Shown here: piece after piece, positions 1 through 8,563 of the stretch | How the letters are laid out: every line of letters starts with the position of its first letter | Position numbering within the stretch: the first letter of the stretch is position 1 | DNA from: Chania multitudinisentens RB-25 | GTDB taxonomy: Bacteria; Pseudomonadota; Gammaproteobacteria; Enterobacterales; Enterobacteriaceae | Reading direction: 5' to 3' | Length of the DNA stretch: 64,000 nt | NCBI RefSeq assembly: GCF_000520015.2 | Contig: NZ_CP007044.2 | Location: 1,674,001 to 1,738,000 of the forward strand | The notes under the pieces: model-generated | Databases searched by the model: none | Told to the model about the DNA's origin: nothing | The model's input: only the letters and a program-made list of their open reading frames with translations | Position numbers and translations under genes: made by a program

Positions 1-1
1 A

Positions 2-400
2 GGGCTGATCAAAGACCGTCAGCATTATATTGCTCTCAATTCTCTGCTTCAGCGGCAGCGAAACCATATTATTGCTCGCGCTGCGGCAGAATTGGATGAA
101 GTGAACAGGCAGATTATGGTGATTTATCAAGAGCTGACACAGCATAGCCAACAGCGTTATCGCCTGCTGGAAACACTCGGCATTCCCGTCAGTTCGCAGG
201 GCGTACAAAGGTTGATAACCCGTCTGCCCGATACTCACCGAAGTGCGGTTGCCACACTTTGGCAGGATTTACAGAAACAGGCGACATCTTGCCATACCGC
301 CAATGAATACAACGGGAGGCTGATGAATATGCAGGAAAGCATTCTGACCAATATCATTAACGCCGGTGAACCTGAAAACTGGCTCTACCAGCAAGTCTGA
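2..400 (+). CDS. lfgN: FlgN-type flagellar chaperone LfgN (5' end outside window)
   Basis: The frame is open from the left edge to a stop at 398-400, so the N-terminus lies outside the window; 132 residues are visible. FlgN proteins are small helical cytoplasmic chaperones for the hook-filament junction proteins FlgK and FlgL. The visible part is helical and rich in Gln, Arg and Leu, as expected, but there is no diagnostic motif, so the call leans on context. In Flag-2 loci lfgN lies next to the lfi export and motor genes. Here it runs convergently toward the FliB-like gene. A TTG at 92 could be read as a start, but the upstream sequence in the same frame (AELDEVNRQ and before) is coding-like. 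Confidence 0.72.
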   Translation, partial: GLIKDRQHYIALNSLLQRQRNHIIARAAAELDEVNRQIMVIYQELTQHSQQRYRLLETLGIPVSSQGVQRLITRLPDTHRSAVATLWQDLQKQATSCHTANEYNGRLMNMQESILTNIINAGEPENWLYQQV

Positions 401-436
401 TGGCTGCCTGACATCCCCATTAAGCATTCGCGCTCC

Positions 437-470
437 TGCTTCCCTTTATCCCAAACGGGGCAGGGAAGCA
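437..470. terminator. stem-loop between convergent lfgN and fliB-like genes
   Basis: TGCTTCCCT at 437-445 pairs perfectly with AGGGAAGCA at 462-470 around a 16-nt loop that contains a further CCC/GGGG pairing. It sits in the gap between two convergent genes. No U-run follows on either strand, so it may be a weak or Rho-assisted terminator or an mRNA 3' end structure. Confidence 0.35.
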
Positions 471-517
471 TGTAGCGGAGGGGATTATGTGGTTGATAAA
501 CGTGGCGCGAAGTCAGG

Positions 518-1465
518 CTATAACAGCGACAGCCCGCACAGCAGGCGATCGTCTGATGTATTCTCCTCGTCTACCAGCAAGGGATGTGCTTTATTCCACG
601 CCCAGAAGGCGCTGATCAACTGCACTGCGTCATGCGCCGTCAGCGTGGCGGTTTCTCCGGCGTGGAGCGCGCATAACATCTTGATATGGAAGAATTGTCG
701 GGTAAGCGCCAGCAACGCGGAACCATAATCCTGGCAATAGATACCGGGGAAAATATTATGATAGAGACTGTAAATTAATAGGTTACTCATAATGTGCGGC
801 TGATCTGCAAAAAGCGCAATATGGCGTGCCGTTTTCTCAAGTTCGCTGAGCTGCTCCTCAAGCCGTGTTGTTGGTATGATCAACATCTCGCTAAGCTTTA
901 GCGCCAGACGGACCTTCTCTTGCAGGGGAAGATTGATATTCAGGTGCATCTTACCCATCTCTTGTAGGGCTGCCACACGTTTAGGCGGGATAGTGGGAAG
1001 ATGCGCAAGCTGTTGCGTGATGACCCCTTCCACGGCAAGTATCGCCAATTCCTCGCCGGTTGATGCCAGCAACGCAGGTTCCTGCTCACCGTTATTCCAG
1101 TGCCGTTGAGCTTTGCTGAGCAATACCCCCAGTGCGAAAAGCCGTTCTTCGATTGTGAGTGAGGGGGTGGTCGCCAGGTTAATACATTGCTGATTGAGAG
1201 CGTTAAGCCACGGAGACAGCGGCTCATCGCTTTCTGATGGGATGTGTGTGGCATGCAGCACGAAGGCGTCGGGGTCGAGGAGTATTTTCTCCGCTGCCGT
1301 TACGCAGGCAAGATCAAGGCTTTCGCGTTGCTGGTTTTTCATTTTCATATCAATGCGTTGCCAGTTTTTGTTCTCCATCTTCTGGCAGGCTGCGCAAATG
1401 CAATGCACCGTGTTGGCCTCAAACAGGGCGACGTATTTGGGTTGATAGCAATCGATAAGTTCCAT
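518..1465 (-). CDS. FliB-like protein (flagellin lysine-N-methylase related)
   Basis: The protein has 315 residues when started at the ATG at 1465, which follows GAGAAA and lies just after the glycosyltransferase stop. The same frame is open further upstream, but that part overlaps the glycosyltransferase. The N-terminus has the QPKYV opening and a short Cys cluster (HCICAAC). The middle has a segment (SLTIEERLFALGVLLSKA) like the conserved helix of the FliB family. FliB methylates surface lysines of flagellin in Salmonella. This protein is shorter than classical FliB (about 400 residues), and its Cys cluster is reduced from the usual CxxxCxxxCC pattern, so activity is uncertain. Its position among Flag-2 genes supports a role in flagellin modification. 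It is convergent with lfgN. Confidence 0.5.
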   Translation of the reverse strand: MELIDCYQPKYVALFEANTVHCICAACQKMENKNWQRIDMKMKNQQRESLDLACVTAAEKILLDPDAFVLHATHIPSESDEPLSPWLNALNQQCINLATTPSLTIEERLFALGVLLSKAQRHWNNGEQEPALLASTGEELAILAVEGVITQQLAHLPTIPPKRVAALQEMGKMHLNINLPLQEKVRLALKLSEMLIIPTTRLEEQLSELEKTARHIALFADQPHIMSNLLIYSLYHNIFPGIYCQDYGSALLALTRQFFHIKMLCALHAGETATLTAHDAVQLISAFWAWNKAHPLLVDEENTSDDRLLCGLSLL

Positions 1466-1502
1466 AGTTGTTTCTCGTATAAGATGCAGACATTGATTAG
1501 CT

Positions 1503-2939
1503 TCAGGAGTGGGGTTTACGGAAAAACCAGTGAGTACTGTCAACCGTCTTGCCGCTTTTGGGATCTCTGCTCTCGGGCAGGAACGCAAAACTGGGCGCAA
1601 GCCCCAGCCACAGGTGACCAAGGTTCATGAGTACACGCCAGGTGACATCCAGGCTGACGTTATTTTCAATAGCCTGTTGGTAGGCGTTCAGCAGTATTGG
1701 GATGTACTGACCATTAACCGCATAGGCGCAGCCGCAGCCGGCATCCGTGATCCTGGCGATTCCCTTCAACGTTTTGGTCATAGCCATGGCTTCGTAACGC
1801 GCACCCAGTAACAGTACCTGCCAGTTAATCTGCGTCAGGCCGTTGAGCAGTTTGTTGAGCAAATGAATCGTGTTCTCTTTCTTCACAAATCTGATAGTTG
1901 CATCCAGCAGCAACACGTTTTGCCAGCCCTGTTCCTGAGCGGTTTGCAGGATATGGCAATGCGTTTTGAGTTCTGCGAGTTCAGGCGTTGCTGCGGTCTG
2001 CTTTTCCACCGGCCATAGCTGCTCGGCACTGATGCCAAACTGGTATAGCGATTCGCAAACCGCCTCTAATTCAAGCTTTTTTTCTGGTTCGTAAAGCAGT
2101 GCGATGCGCTGGAAGGCTGGCCAGTGAACCTGAGTGGCAAGCGGGGCGTTATGCAATCTGCGGTAATGTGCCAGTAAGTTGCTGTCAGTGACAAAATCTT
2201 CCAGTGTAAGATCCACCGGTATGGAACTACCCATGATGAAATCTTTATCAAATGTGTTGTTACTGTGGGATATACAGAGGATCGATCTTCGTGGATCAAC
2301 TTGTAGTACCGGCAGCGTGAATCCTTTCAGAAATACGGCTTCTTCACCCATGGTGGCGCCATTTTCATAACGGGATTTTTTCAGCAAATTGCGGTGATAA
2401 CCAAAGGTGCCATTAAGCGCATGACGCTTGCCGAACGGGTGGGTCAGGTAGACTTTATCCAGATGGCTATACCAGATGTAAATCTGATCGCAACCGGAGA
2501 ACAGGGCGTTACTGTTCAGCATCTGTGCCACCTGATAAGAGATCTTATCGGGTGCATAATAGTCATCATCATCAAAGCAGATGATATATTCACCACGCGC
2601 CATATCGTTGAGCATATTGCGTTTTTCGCCCAGAGCCAGCCGTTTTTCGATATGGAGATAACGCACATTTGGCTCTGACCATTGCAGTATCATGGAAACC
2701 AGCTCGGCACTGCTTTGCGGTGAGTCATCAAGAATAATCAGTTCGCGCTGTTCCGGTGGATAATCCTGGTATTGCCAGATATAAAGCAGATAAGGCAGAA
2801 ATTCCCGGCGCTGATAGGTTGGGCAGACCACGCTGACAAAGGGGGTCTGAGTAGGTTTTGATGCCAGTTTGCGCGACATCAAGGTGGAAAAAAGGTTGTC
2901 TGAACTAGTTTGGCTGCTTTTTTTTGTTGTTTTGGACAT
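1503..2939 (-). CDS. two-domain glycosyltransferase (GT2 plus GT25-like)
   Basis: The protein has 478 residues. The N-terminal half is a GT2-fold transferase: an opening strand FVSVVCPTYQRREFLPYLL (about residues 33-51), a LDDSP turn, and a metal/nucleotide-sugar acidic cluster CFDDDDYYAPDK (about 120-131). The C-terminal part (about 300-470) resembles family 25 LPS-type transferases: an HCHILQTAQEQGWQNVLLLD segment, a later WQVLLLGARYE strand, and an AYAVNGQYIPILL segment. I infer a bifunctional enzyme that adds a short glycan, most likely to the lateral flagellin. The gene lies 2 nt downstream of lfiJ on the same strand, so it is probably co-transcribed with the motor genes. The GT2 call is firm; the GT25 call and the flagellin target are inference. 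Confidence 0.7.
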   Translation of the reverse strand: MSKTTKKSSQTSSDNLFSTLMSRKLASKPTQTPFVSVVCPTYQRREFLPYLLYIWQYQDYPPEQRELIILDDSPQSSAELVSMILQWSEPNVRYLHIEKRLALGEKRNMLNDMARGEYIICFDDDDYYAPDKISYQVAQMLNSNALFSGCDQIYIWYSHLDKVYLTHPFGKRHALNGTFGYHRNLLKKSRYENGATMGEEAVFLKGFTLPVLQVDPRRSILCISHSNNTFDKDFIMGSSIPVDLTLEDFVTDSNLLAHYRRLHNAPLATQVHWPAFQRIALLYEPEKKLELEAVCESLYQFGISAEQLWPVEKQTAATPELAELKTHCHILQTAQEQGWQNVLLLDATIRFVKKENTIHLLNKLLNGLTQINWQVLLLGARYEAMAMTKTLKGIARITDAGCGCAYAVNGQYIPILLNAYQQAIENNVSLDVTWRVLMNLGHLWLGLAPSFAFLPESRDPKSGKTVDSTHWFFRKPHS

Positions 2940-2941
2940 GA

Positions 2942-3388
2942 CTAATTACCGTGACGCTGAGCAATTTTACGGCATAACCAGTGCTGAGCGGATGAGGCAT
3001 CCATGAGCTTCTGTTCTGTTCTATGCGCCTGGCGCTGTAGTTCCGCGCGATTTGCCTGCATCACCAGTTCCAGGCTTTTTTCCCGCTTGGCCTCCTGTAG
3101 CAGGTTGTGTTTAATATCACGCAGTTTAAGATCGCTTAACGCTTGCTCTTGTTTTTGCCAGTCGATAACACTTTGGATATTGCGCTTGTAGCGGGACTGA
3201 TTAATCATCAATAACGCGGAATCCCCCTGTTTGACACCGACTCCCTCTGCCAAGGAGGTCAGGGCGGCGATATTTTTTTCAAACCGCTGAGAAAGCTGTT
3301 TCTGCGTTGAGAGCCTTTTGCTTAAATCTTCAACCGCATTGGTCTGCAATTGATAAAGCTGCTCGAATGTTGAAATTAATTTATTCAT
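2942..3388 (-). CDS. lfiJ: lateral flagellar export chaperone LfiJ (FliJ-like)
   Basis: The protein has 148 residues from the ATG at 3388; an in-frame extension to 3418 overlaps lfiI and has no better ribosome site. It is almost entirely helical, rich in Gln, Lys, Glu and Leu, and coiled-coil-like, and its size matches FliJ (about 147). FliJ is the cytoplasmic stalk and chaperone that works with the FliI ATPase and FlhA in type III flagellar export. It begins 5 nt after the lfiI stop, in the normal fliH-fliI-fliJ order. Sequence is poorly conserved in this family, so size, coiled coil and position carry the assignment. Confidence 0.85.
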   Translation of the reverse strand: MNKLISTFEQLYQLQTNAVEDLSKRLSTQKQLSQRFEKNIAALTSLAEGVGVKQGDSALLMINQSRYKRNIQSVIDWQKQEQALSDLKLRDIKHNLLQEAKREKSLELVMQANRAELQRQAHRTEQKLMDASSAQHWLCRKIAQRHGN

Positions 3389-3393
3389 AACGA

Positions 3394-4713
3394 TTATCCC
3401 GCTTTCGCCAGTGCGCAAAGATCGTCAATCGTGAGATCAAACGGTGCGGCATCCTGGACCTCTTGCTGTAGGAAATTATTGATGGCCGGAGAGAGTTGTA
3501 CTGCCTTATCCGCCAGGGGGTCGGCACCGGCCACGTAGCCGCCAAGCGGAATGAGCGGTTTGATATTCTGGTATTCGGAATAAAGCTGCTTTAGCGTACG
3601 GGCTGCCAACTGGTGCTCACGTTTTGTCACCTGGTTCATGCAGCGGCTAATCGACTGGCCGATATCAATAGCGGGGTAGTGCCCAGCCTCCGCCAATTGG
3701 CGAGATAAGACAATGTGCCCGTCCAGAACGGCACGGGCACAGTCAACGATAGGGTCCTGCTGATCGTCGCCCTCCGCCAGCACCGTATAAATAGCGGTCA
3801 TCGAACCTGCACTTTCACTATTGCCTGCGCTTTCGACCAGCCGGGGAATCAAACCAAATACGGAGGGAGGGTAGCCTTTGGTCGCCGGGGGTTCACCAAG
3901 CGACAGGGCGATCTCACGCAGCGCCATGGCATAGCGCGTGAGCGAATCCACCAGCAGCAGGACATCTTTACCTTTATCCCGAAAATGGCTGGCGATGGAG
4001 TGACACAGCTCCGTTGCTTTAATGCGCATCAGCGGCGATTCATCCGCAGGGGCGGCGACCACCACCGATTTCGCCAGACCTTTTGCCTGTAGGGCATGCT
4101 CGATAAACTCTTTAACTTCCCTGCCGCGTTCGCCAATCAGACCAACGACCACGACTTCTGCCTGTGTATTGCGGGTGATCATGCCAAGCAGTACGCTTTT
4201 ACCGACACCGCTGCCTGCCATCAGGCCGACTCGCTGCCCTTTACCGATAGTCAGTATGCCGTTGATGGCGCGCACGCCCACATCCAGCGCCGCATCAACC
4301 GGTTGACGCCGCAAAGGATGTATCAACGGTAACTGCTGAGGAAGCAGCGTGTCACCGGTAAGTTTACCTTTACTATCAATGGGTTCCCCTAATCCATCAA
4401 CCACGCGGCCTAACCAGCTATCGCCGATCATCACGCTTTCGGTTTTGGCGGCGGGCAGCACGCGCGCACCGGCAATCAGCCCTGTCGGATGTTTAAATGG
4501 CATCAGCCAGGTAATTTCCCGGTTAAAACCCACCACTTGAGCCTCTATCAGCTTGCCGCAGGCACTCTCAATGCGGCAAAGCTGGCCCACCGCCAGATGA
4601 CAGCCAACGCACTCCAGAAGCAGGCCGTTCACTCGCACCAGGCGCCCGGCGACGCGCGCCAGATCGATCTGTTCGATAGAGCGCAGTGCCTGTTCAAAAT
4701 CAAGCCTGTTCAT
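3394..4713 (-). CDS. lfiI: lateral flagellar export ATPase LfiI (FliI-like)
   Basis: The protein has 439 residues, the usual FliI length. A Walker A motif, GLMAGSGVGKS, lies near residue 165, followed by the GLIGERGREVKEF loop, a Walker B-like VLLLVDSLTRYAMA near 255, and the GEPPATKGYPPSVF segment that is diagnostic for flagellar and type III secretion ATPases. It hydrolyses ATP at the cytoplasmic base of the export gate to help unfold and load substrates. The start overlaps the end of lfiH by 14 nt, which indicates translational coupling. Confidence 0.97.
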   Translation of the reverse strand: MNRLDFEQALRSIEQIDLARVAGRLVRVNGLLLECVGCHLAVGQLCRIESACGKLIEAQVVGFNREITWLMPFKHPTGLIAGARVLPAAKTESVMIGDSWLGRVVDGLGEPIDSKGKLTGDTLLPQQLPLIHPLRRQPVDAALDVGVRAINGILTIGKGQRVGLMAGSGVGKSVLLGMITRNTQAEVVVVGLIGERGREVKEFIEHALQAKGLAKSVVVAAPADESPLMRIKATELCHSIASHFRDKGKDVLLLVDSLTRYAMALREIALSLGEPPATKGYPPSVFGLIPRLVESAGNSESAGSMTAIYTVLAEGDDQQDPIVDCARAVLDGHIVLSRQLAEAGHYPAIDIGQSISRCMNQVTKREHQLAARTLKQLYSEYQNIKPLIPLGGYVAGADPLADKAVQLSPAINNFLQQEVQDAAPFDLTIDDLCALAKAG

Positions 4714-5446
4714 GTGGTGGTTCCGGTAGGAGATTCTGTTTCAGCGCATCAACGCACTGATCGAGGCGGTGCTGGCAACCGACATCCATTTCGAGGGTAT
4801 CGGTGACGATCCTGCATTCCCCCAGGCCCAGTGAAGGGTCGCCTGCCAGCCCCCAATGGCGCGTTTTTTCCGGTTCGACTTCGCTGATGCGACTGTATTC
4901 TTCCGGGTTGAGCAGGACACGCACGTCTTTGGGCTGCTGTGGCAAGCTGGTTAGCGCTTCTTCAACCAGAGACAATAGCTGCGTTGGTTTTAGCGCCAGC
5001 TCACAGCGGATGACTTGACGGGTGACGTTTTCAACTAATTTCAGCAGCTCTTCTCGGCGCCGTTGCTCGTAGCGATCAAGATACTGCTGTAGCTGTTGGG
5101 TCATATTGACAAAGGGGCCCGCTGCTTCAAGGAACTGCTGGCGGCTGGTTTCTTTGCCCTCATTGAGCCCTTTGCGTATACCCTCCTCGCGCCCGAGGCG
5201 TAATCCTTCCTGGTGTCCTTCTTCTTTACCCTCTTCAATTCCCTGGGCAAAGCCGCGGTTTAATCCTTCGCTGAAGCCTTCTCTTAGCTTCTGCTGGTAA
5301 GCGGCAGGATCAAGCAGGTCTGCGCCATTCATACCGTTTTGCTGCCACCGCTTGTGCAATGGCGGGAACTTATGCAGACGCAGCTTCACAACTGCTTGTC
5401 GGTTTGACGTTAACGCCTCAAGCTGTGGACTTTGCTTATCTAACAT
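4700..5446 (-). CDS. lfiH: flagellar export ATPase regulator LfiH (FliH-like)
   Basis: The protein has 248 residues. FliH holds FliI as an inactive complex and tethers it to the C-ring protein FliN. The clearest feature is a Gly-rich helical repeat around residues 55-95 (EGFSEGLNRGFAQGIEEGK and on), made of the GxxxG-type spacing typical of FliH. The C-terminal half (about 130-235) matches the FliH/YscL/V-ATPase subunit E-like stator domain. It starts 2 nt after the lfiG stop and overlaps lfiI by 14 nt. Confidence 0.93.
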   Translation of the reverse strand: MLDKQSPQLEALTSNRQAVVKLRLHKFPPLHKRWQQNGMNGADLLDPAAYQQKLREGFSEGLNRGFAQGIEEGKEEGHQEGLRLGREEGIRKGLNEGKETSRQQFLEAAGPFVNMTQQLQQYLDRYEQRRREELLKLVENVTRQVIRCELALKPTQLLSLVEEALTSLPQQPKDVRVLLNPEEYSRISEVEPEKTRHWGLAGDPSLGLGECRIVTDTLEMDVGCQHRLDQCVDALKQNLLPEPPHEQA

Positions 5447-5448
5447 CG

Positions 5449-6492
5449 TTATTCCACCGTTTTCTCAGCGAACAATTGCACCTGGATCTCGCCGTCTTCA
5501 GCAAGCTGGCGAACGGTCTGCATGATATCTTTGCGTACCTGTTCGATGCGGCTCAGCGGTATTGGCCCCAGACGTGTAGTGGTACTCTGCAACAGCGAAA
5601 CCTGACGTTTTGGCATAGCGTCACAGATGGCCTGGCGCAGTACCGCCTCGGTCCCCTTCAGGGCAACCGCCCAGTCTTCAATCGCAATATGCTGTACCAG
5701 ATGCTGGAGTGTCTGCGCATTCTGACGGCTGAGGATGAAGAATTCGTACATCTCATTTTTCAGTTCTTCCACAACCTTTTCATCACGTTCACGTAGTTGA
5801 TCCAGCAGGACTTGCTGATCGCCAGGAATACGGTTAACGATATTCGCGGCATGCTTAATGCCTGGCACTTTAGAACCGTGTTCCGAAAGCACCGCCACGC
5901 CACGTTCGATCAGCCTGTCCAGCTCATCAATCACGTCACGATTGACGTCATCTAACCGCGCGATGCGATAGATAAGCTCATCCTGGCGCTCTTTCGGCAG
6001 CAAACTCAGGACGCTTGCTGCAACGTCCGGCGGTAGAAAAGCGAGAAATACCGCCTGTAGCTGAAGATGTTCTTCTTCAATCAGAGCCGCTAACTGCATG
6101 GCATCTACCCATTGCAGACGCGCCATTCGATGGCGAATCTCATCGCCATAGATACCATTAATGACGCTGCTGGCGATTTCTCCGCCCAATGCCTTCTCAA
6201 GAATGGTGCGCAACCAGGTACGGGACGCGCCGTTGATACCGCTTTGTTCACGGTAGGCATCAAAAAACTCATTTAAGGCCTGACGTGCCTGATCGACCTT
6301 CACGCCGTTTAAACGCGCCATGGTTTCGCTCAGAAGGATCACCTCATTGCGGTTCAGTTTCTCCATCAACTGGGCGGCGGCATCTTCACCGACGCTCAGC
6401 AGAAGGATGGCAGCCTGTTCCAGACGGTTATGCTTACTATCGGCGCTGGCGTTGTTTTTATCGGTCTGATTAGACGTTATTGCTTCGGTCAT
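5449..6492 (-). CDS. lfiG: lateral flagellar motor switch protein LfiG (FliG-like)
   Basis: The protein has 347 residues from the ATG at 6492, inside the 3' end of lfiF (23-nt overlap). The frame is open further upstream, but the first 29 residues would lie within lfiF and do not look like FliG. An N-terminal RLEQAAILLLSVGEDAA segment and the middle domain IEEEHLQLQAVFLAFLPP match FliG. Most family members carry EHPQ in the middle domain; here it reads EHLQ. FliG links the MS-ring protein FliF to FliM and contacts the stator. Lateral flagella usually have their own proton-driven stator genes, which are not in this window. Confidence 0.95.
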   Translation of the reverse strand: MTEAITSNQTDKNNASADSKHNRLEQAAILLLSVGEDAAAQLMEKLNRNEVILLSETMARLNGVKVDQARQALNEFFDAYREQSGINGASRTWLRTILEKALGGEIASSVINGIYGDEIRHRMARLQWVDAMQLAALIEEEHLQLQAVFLAFLPPDVAASVLSLLPKERQDELIYRIARLDDVNRDVIDELDRLIERGVAVLSEHGSKVPGIKHAANIVNRIPGDQQVLLDQLRERDEKVVEELKNEMYEFFILSRQNAQTLQHLVQHIAIEDWAVALKGTEAVLRQAICDAMPKRQVSLLQSTTTRLGPIPLSRIEQVRKDIMQTVRQLAEDGEIQVQLFAEKTVE

Positions 6493-8158
6493 TGCTGTTA
6501 ATCCATTGTTTGAGCACTTCGGCGACACGTTCGGCCTCGTTATGGGCGAGAACCTGGAGATAACGTACTTTGGTTTCAAGGCCGGAACTCAACGGCGGCA
6601 GGTTGTCCTCATGGTTCAGCGCGCCTTGATTGAGATTTTTTTCCAGCGAATCCGTTTTTTCGGCTGCCGGAGTCTGTGGCGTATCTTCTCCCGTCGGTGC
6701 TGTATTTTCCGGCGTTGCAGCTGCGAGCTGCCCGCTCTGAGTCAGACGCTTCATCAGTGGGCGGATAATGAACAGGAACGCTAATAAGGCCAGTAAACCC
6801 ATGCCGCCTAACTTGCTCCATTGCAGCACTGCGGGGTCTTGCCACCATTTCATGTCTGGAATGATATCTTGCGGAAGGGCGGTAAAGGTCAGCACGTCCA
6901 GTATCAAGGTATCTCCACGTGTCTTATCGATGCCAGCCGCGCTTTCTAGCAGCTTTGTTATAGAGGCAAGCTGTTCAGGCGTGATCTTCTCAAGGGCGGG
7001 GGACTGCTGGTTTAGCGCCACCGCGATGCTGAGTTTTTCCAACTTGAAGCCCGGATGGCGGATGTGACGAATATCCCGGTCAAAGGCATATTTACGCTGT
7101 TCCTGGTTGCGGCTCATGAGTGAAACCGGCTCGTTGGTGCTGCTTGCCTGAGGATTCGGGGTGGCATTGGCCTGCGCGCCCTGATTATTTGCCGCGGGCG
7201 GAGTCTGGTTTACCGGACGGTTGCTTAACGAACCCGGAATCCCCAGAGCCAGCTCATGGGTGGTATTCTCCCGGTTGAGCTGTTCCTCGCTGATCTGCGG
7301 CTCTTTGCCGAGCCGTTCCTGCGTTTCTTCAATGCTGCTAAGATTGACGGCCGGGGCCACGCTGATACGGAAATTTTCCGGCCCAACCAGCGACGTCAGC
7401 AGCCCGGCGATATTGTGGTGTATTTCGCTTTTAATGCGTTCAACCACCGTGCTGCCGAGCCGTTTGCTGATCAGGTTACTGTCTTCGCCTTGCAGGGTAT
7501 CCGAAAGGAGATTGCCCTCCTGATCAACCACTCGCACATTGGCCGGGGCCATTCCTGGTACGCTACCGGCGACCAGTTGGACAACCGCGGCAACCTGTTC
7601 ATCGTTAAGCCGCTTTCCGTAACGCAATTTGACCACTACCGATGCACTGCTATTGGGTTTATTGGTCATCACGAATGAGCTGGATTCGCTCAGGCCCAAA
7701 TGCACGCGCGCGTTTTCAACGGAATCCAACGACATGATGCTTTTTGACAGTTCGCCTTCCAGGCTGCGCTTATAGCGCACGTTCTGGATAAACTGGCTGC
7801 TGCCAAGTAACTCATCCTTGTCCATTAATTCGTAACCATCAGGCAGGATGGCGCTGATTCCTTTTGCCGCCAGTGCCATACGCGCTTGCGCCAGTTTGTT
7901 TTCTTTTACCAGCACCTGGCCGTTATTCGGATCGATACGGTAGGTAATATTTTCAGCCCCTAGCGCCTCAACGATTTGTGAGGTAGGGAGTTGTTCCTGT
8001 ACTCCATAGAGCGCCACATAACCATTACTTTGGTTCCATAGCGATAAAATGATGGCGCCAGCCAGGGCAATGCTGCCCGTTGCCGTCAGTATTTGTTTCA
8101 GACTGATGCCGAGCGGGAATGAGAAAGAAGTAAGACGGTCTTTAATTTTATTTAACAC
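6470..8158 (-). CDS. lfiF: lateral flagellar MS-ring protein LfiF (FliF-like), GTG start
   Basis: The protein has 562 residues and starts with GTG at 8158. An ATG overlapping it at 8160 is in a different frame and meets a stop after two codons, so the GTG is real; AAGG lies upstream. Two membrane helices are visible, about residues 22-42 and 440-462. They flank a large periplasmic domain with the YscJ/FliF fold (LYGVQEQLPTSQIVEAL, MALAAKGI), and a Pro/Gln/Asn-rich linker lies near 315-345. FliF forms the inner-membrane ring on which the C-ring and export gate assemble. The gene is 10 nt downstream of lfiE. Confidence 0.96.
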   Translation of the reverse strand: MLNKIKDRLTSFSFPLGISLKQILTATGSIALAGAIILSLWNQSNGYVALYGVQEQLPTSQIVEALGAENITYRIDPNNGQVLVKENKLAQARMALAAKGISAILPDGYELMDKDELLGSSQFIQNVRYKRSLEGELSKSIMSLDSVENARVHLGLSESSSFVMTNKPNSSASVVVKLRYGKRLNDEQVAAVVQLVAGSVPGMAPANVRVVDQEGNLLSDTLQGEDSNLISKRLGSTVVERIKSEIHHNIAGLLTSLVGPENFRISVAPAVNLSSIEETQERLGKEPQISEEQLNRENTTHELALGIPGSLSNRPVNQTPPAANNQGAQANATPNPQASSTNEPVSLMSRNQEQRKYAFDRDIRHIRHPGFKLEKLSIAVALNQQSPALEKITPEQLASITKLLESAAGIDKTRGDTLILDVLTFTALPQDIIPDMKWWQDPAVLQWSKLGGMGLLALLAFLFIIRPLMKRLTQSGQLAAATPENTAPTGEDTPQTPAAEKTDSLEKNLNQGALNHEDNLPPLSSGLETKVRYLQVLAHNEAERVAEVLKQWINSNDRSNNV

Positions 8159-8168
8159 ATTGAAAACC

Positions 8169-8540
8169 TTAGAGAGGAATATTTATCACTTCGTCTAACG
8201 CAGAGGAAAGCTTATTGCGCGTTTGCATCATTGCTGAAAAAGCCACGCTGGCCTTTTGGCTCTCAATGATTGCCCCACTTAAATCATCGCTTTGCCCCAT
8301 ATCAATGGCTTTCTGTTTCAGACTGGCGCTGTGCTGTAACGCATTAACGTTACCGATCGCGCTGTTCAGCACCTGTGAAAAAGAAACCGGCTGAGTGCCA
8401 GCAAATGCCGTGCCGATAGGCATCATCGTGTTGGGCTTGGTAATGATTCCAGACGATGCCAGTGCTGCCGTTTTTTGCATTGTTGCCAGGAGTGACTGTT
8501 GTGCCATGCCCATACCAGCGGCGGTAATTTTGTCCGTCAT
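8169..8540 (-). CDS. lfiE: lateral flagellar MS ring-rod junction protein LfiE (FliE-like)
   Basis: The protein has 123 residues from the ATG at 8540, preceded by AGAGGAA. The C-terminal region has the FliE pattern: SFSQVLNSAIGNVNALQ, then KQKAIDMGQSDDLSGAIIESQKASVAFSAMMQTRNKL, ending in DEVINIPL. FliE joins the MS ring to the proximal rod and is the first substrate exported. It lies 23 nt after lafK and probably starts the lfiEFGHIJ translation block. Confidence 0.94.
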   Translation of the reverse strand: MTDKITAAGMGMAQQSLLATMQKTAALASSGIITKPNTMMPIGTAFAGTQPVSFSQVLNSAIGNVNALQHSASLKQKAIDMGQSDDLSGAIIESQKASVAFSAMMQTRNKLSSALDEVINIPL

Positions 8541-8563
8541 TGCTTCCTCTTTGTGTTCCGATT

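Noticed and set aside
1466..1621. Upstream extension of the FliB-like frame
   Set aside because: Overlaps the glycosyltransferase C-terminus and reads as non-conserved sequence; the ATG at 1465 is better placed.
8158..8160. ATG at 8160 as the lfiF start
   Set aside because: It is out of frame with lfiF and hits a stop after two codons; the GTG at 8158 is in frame.
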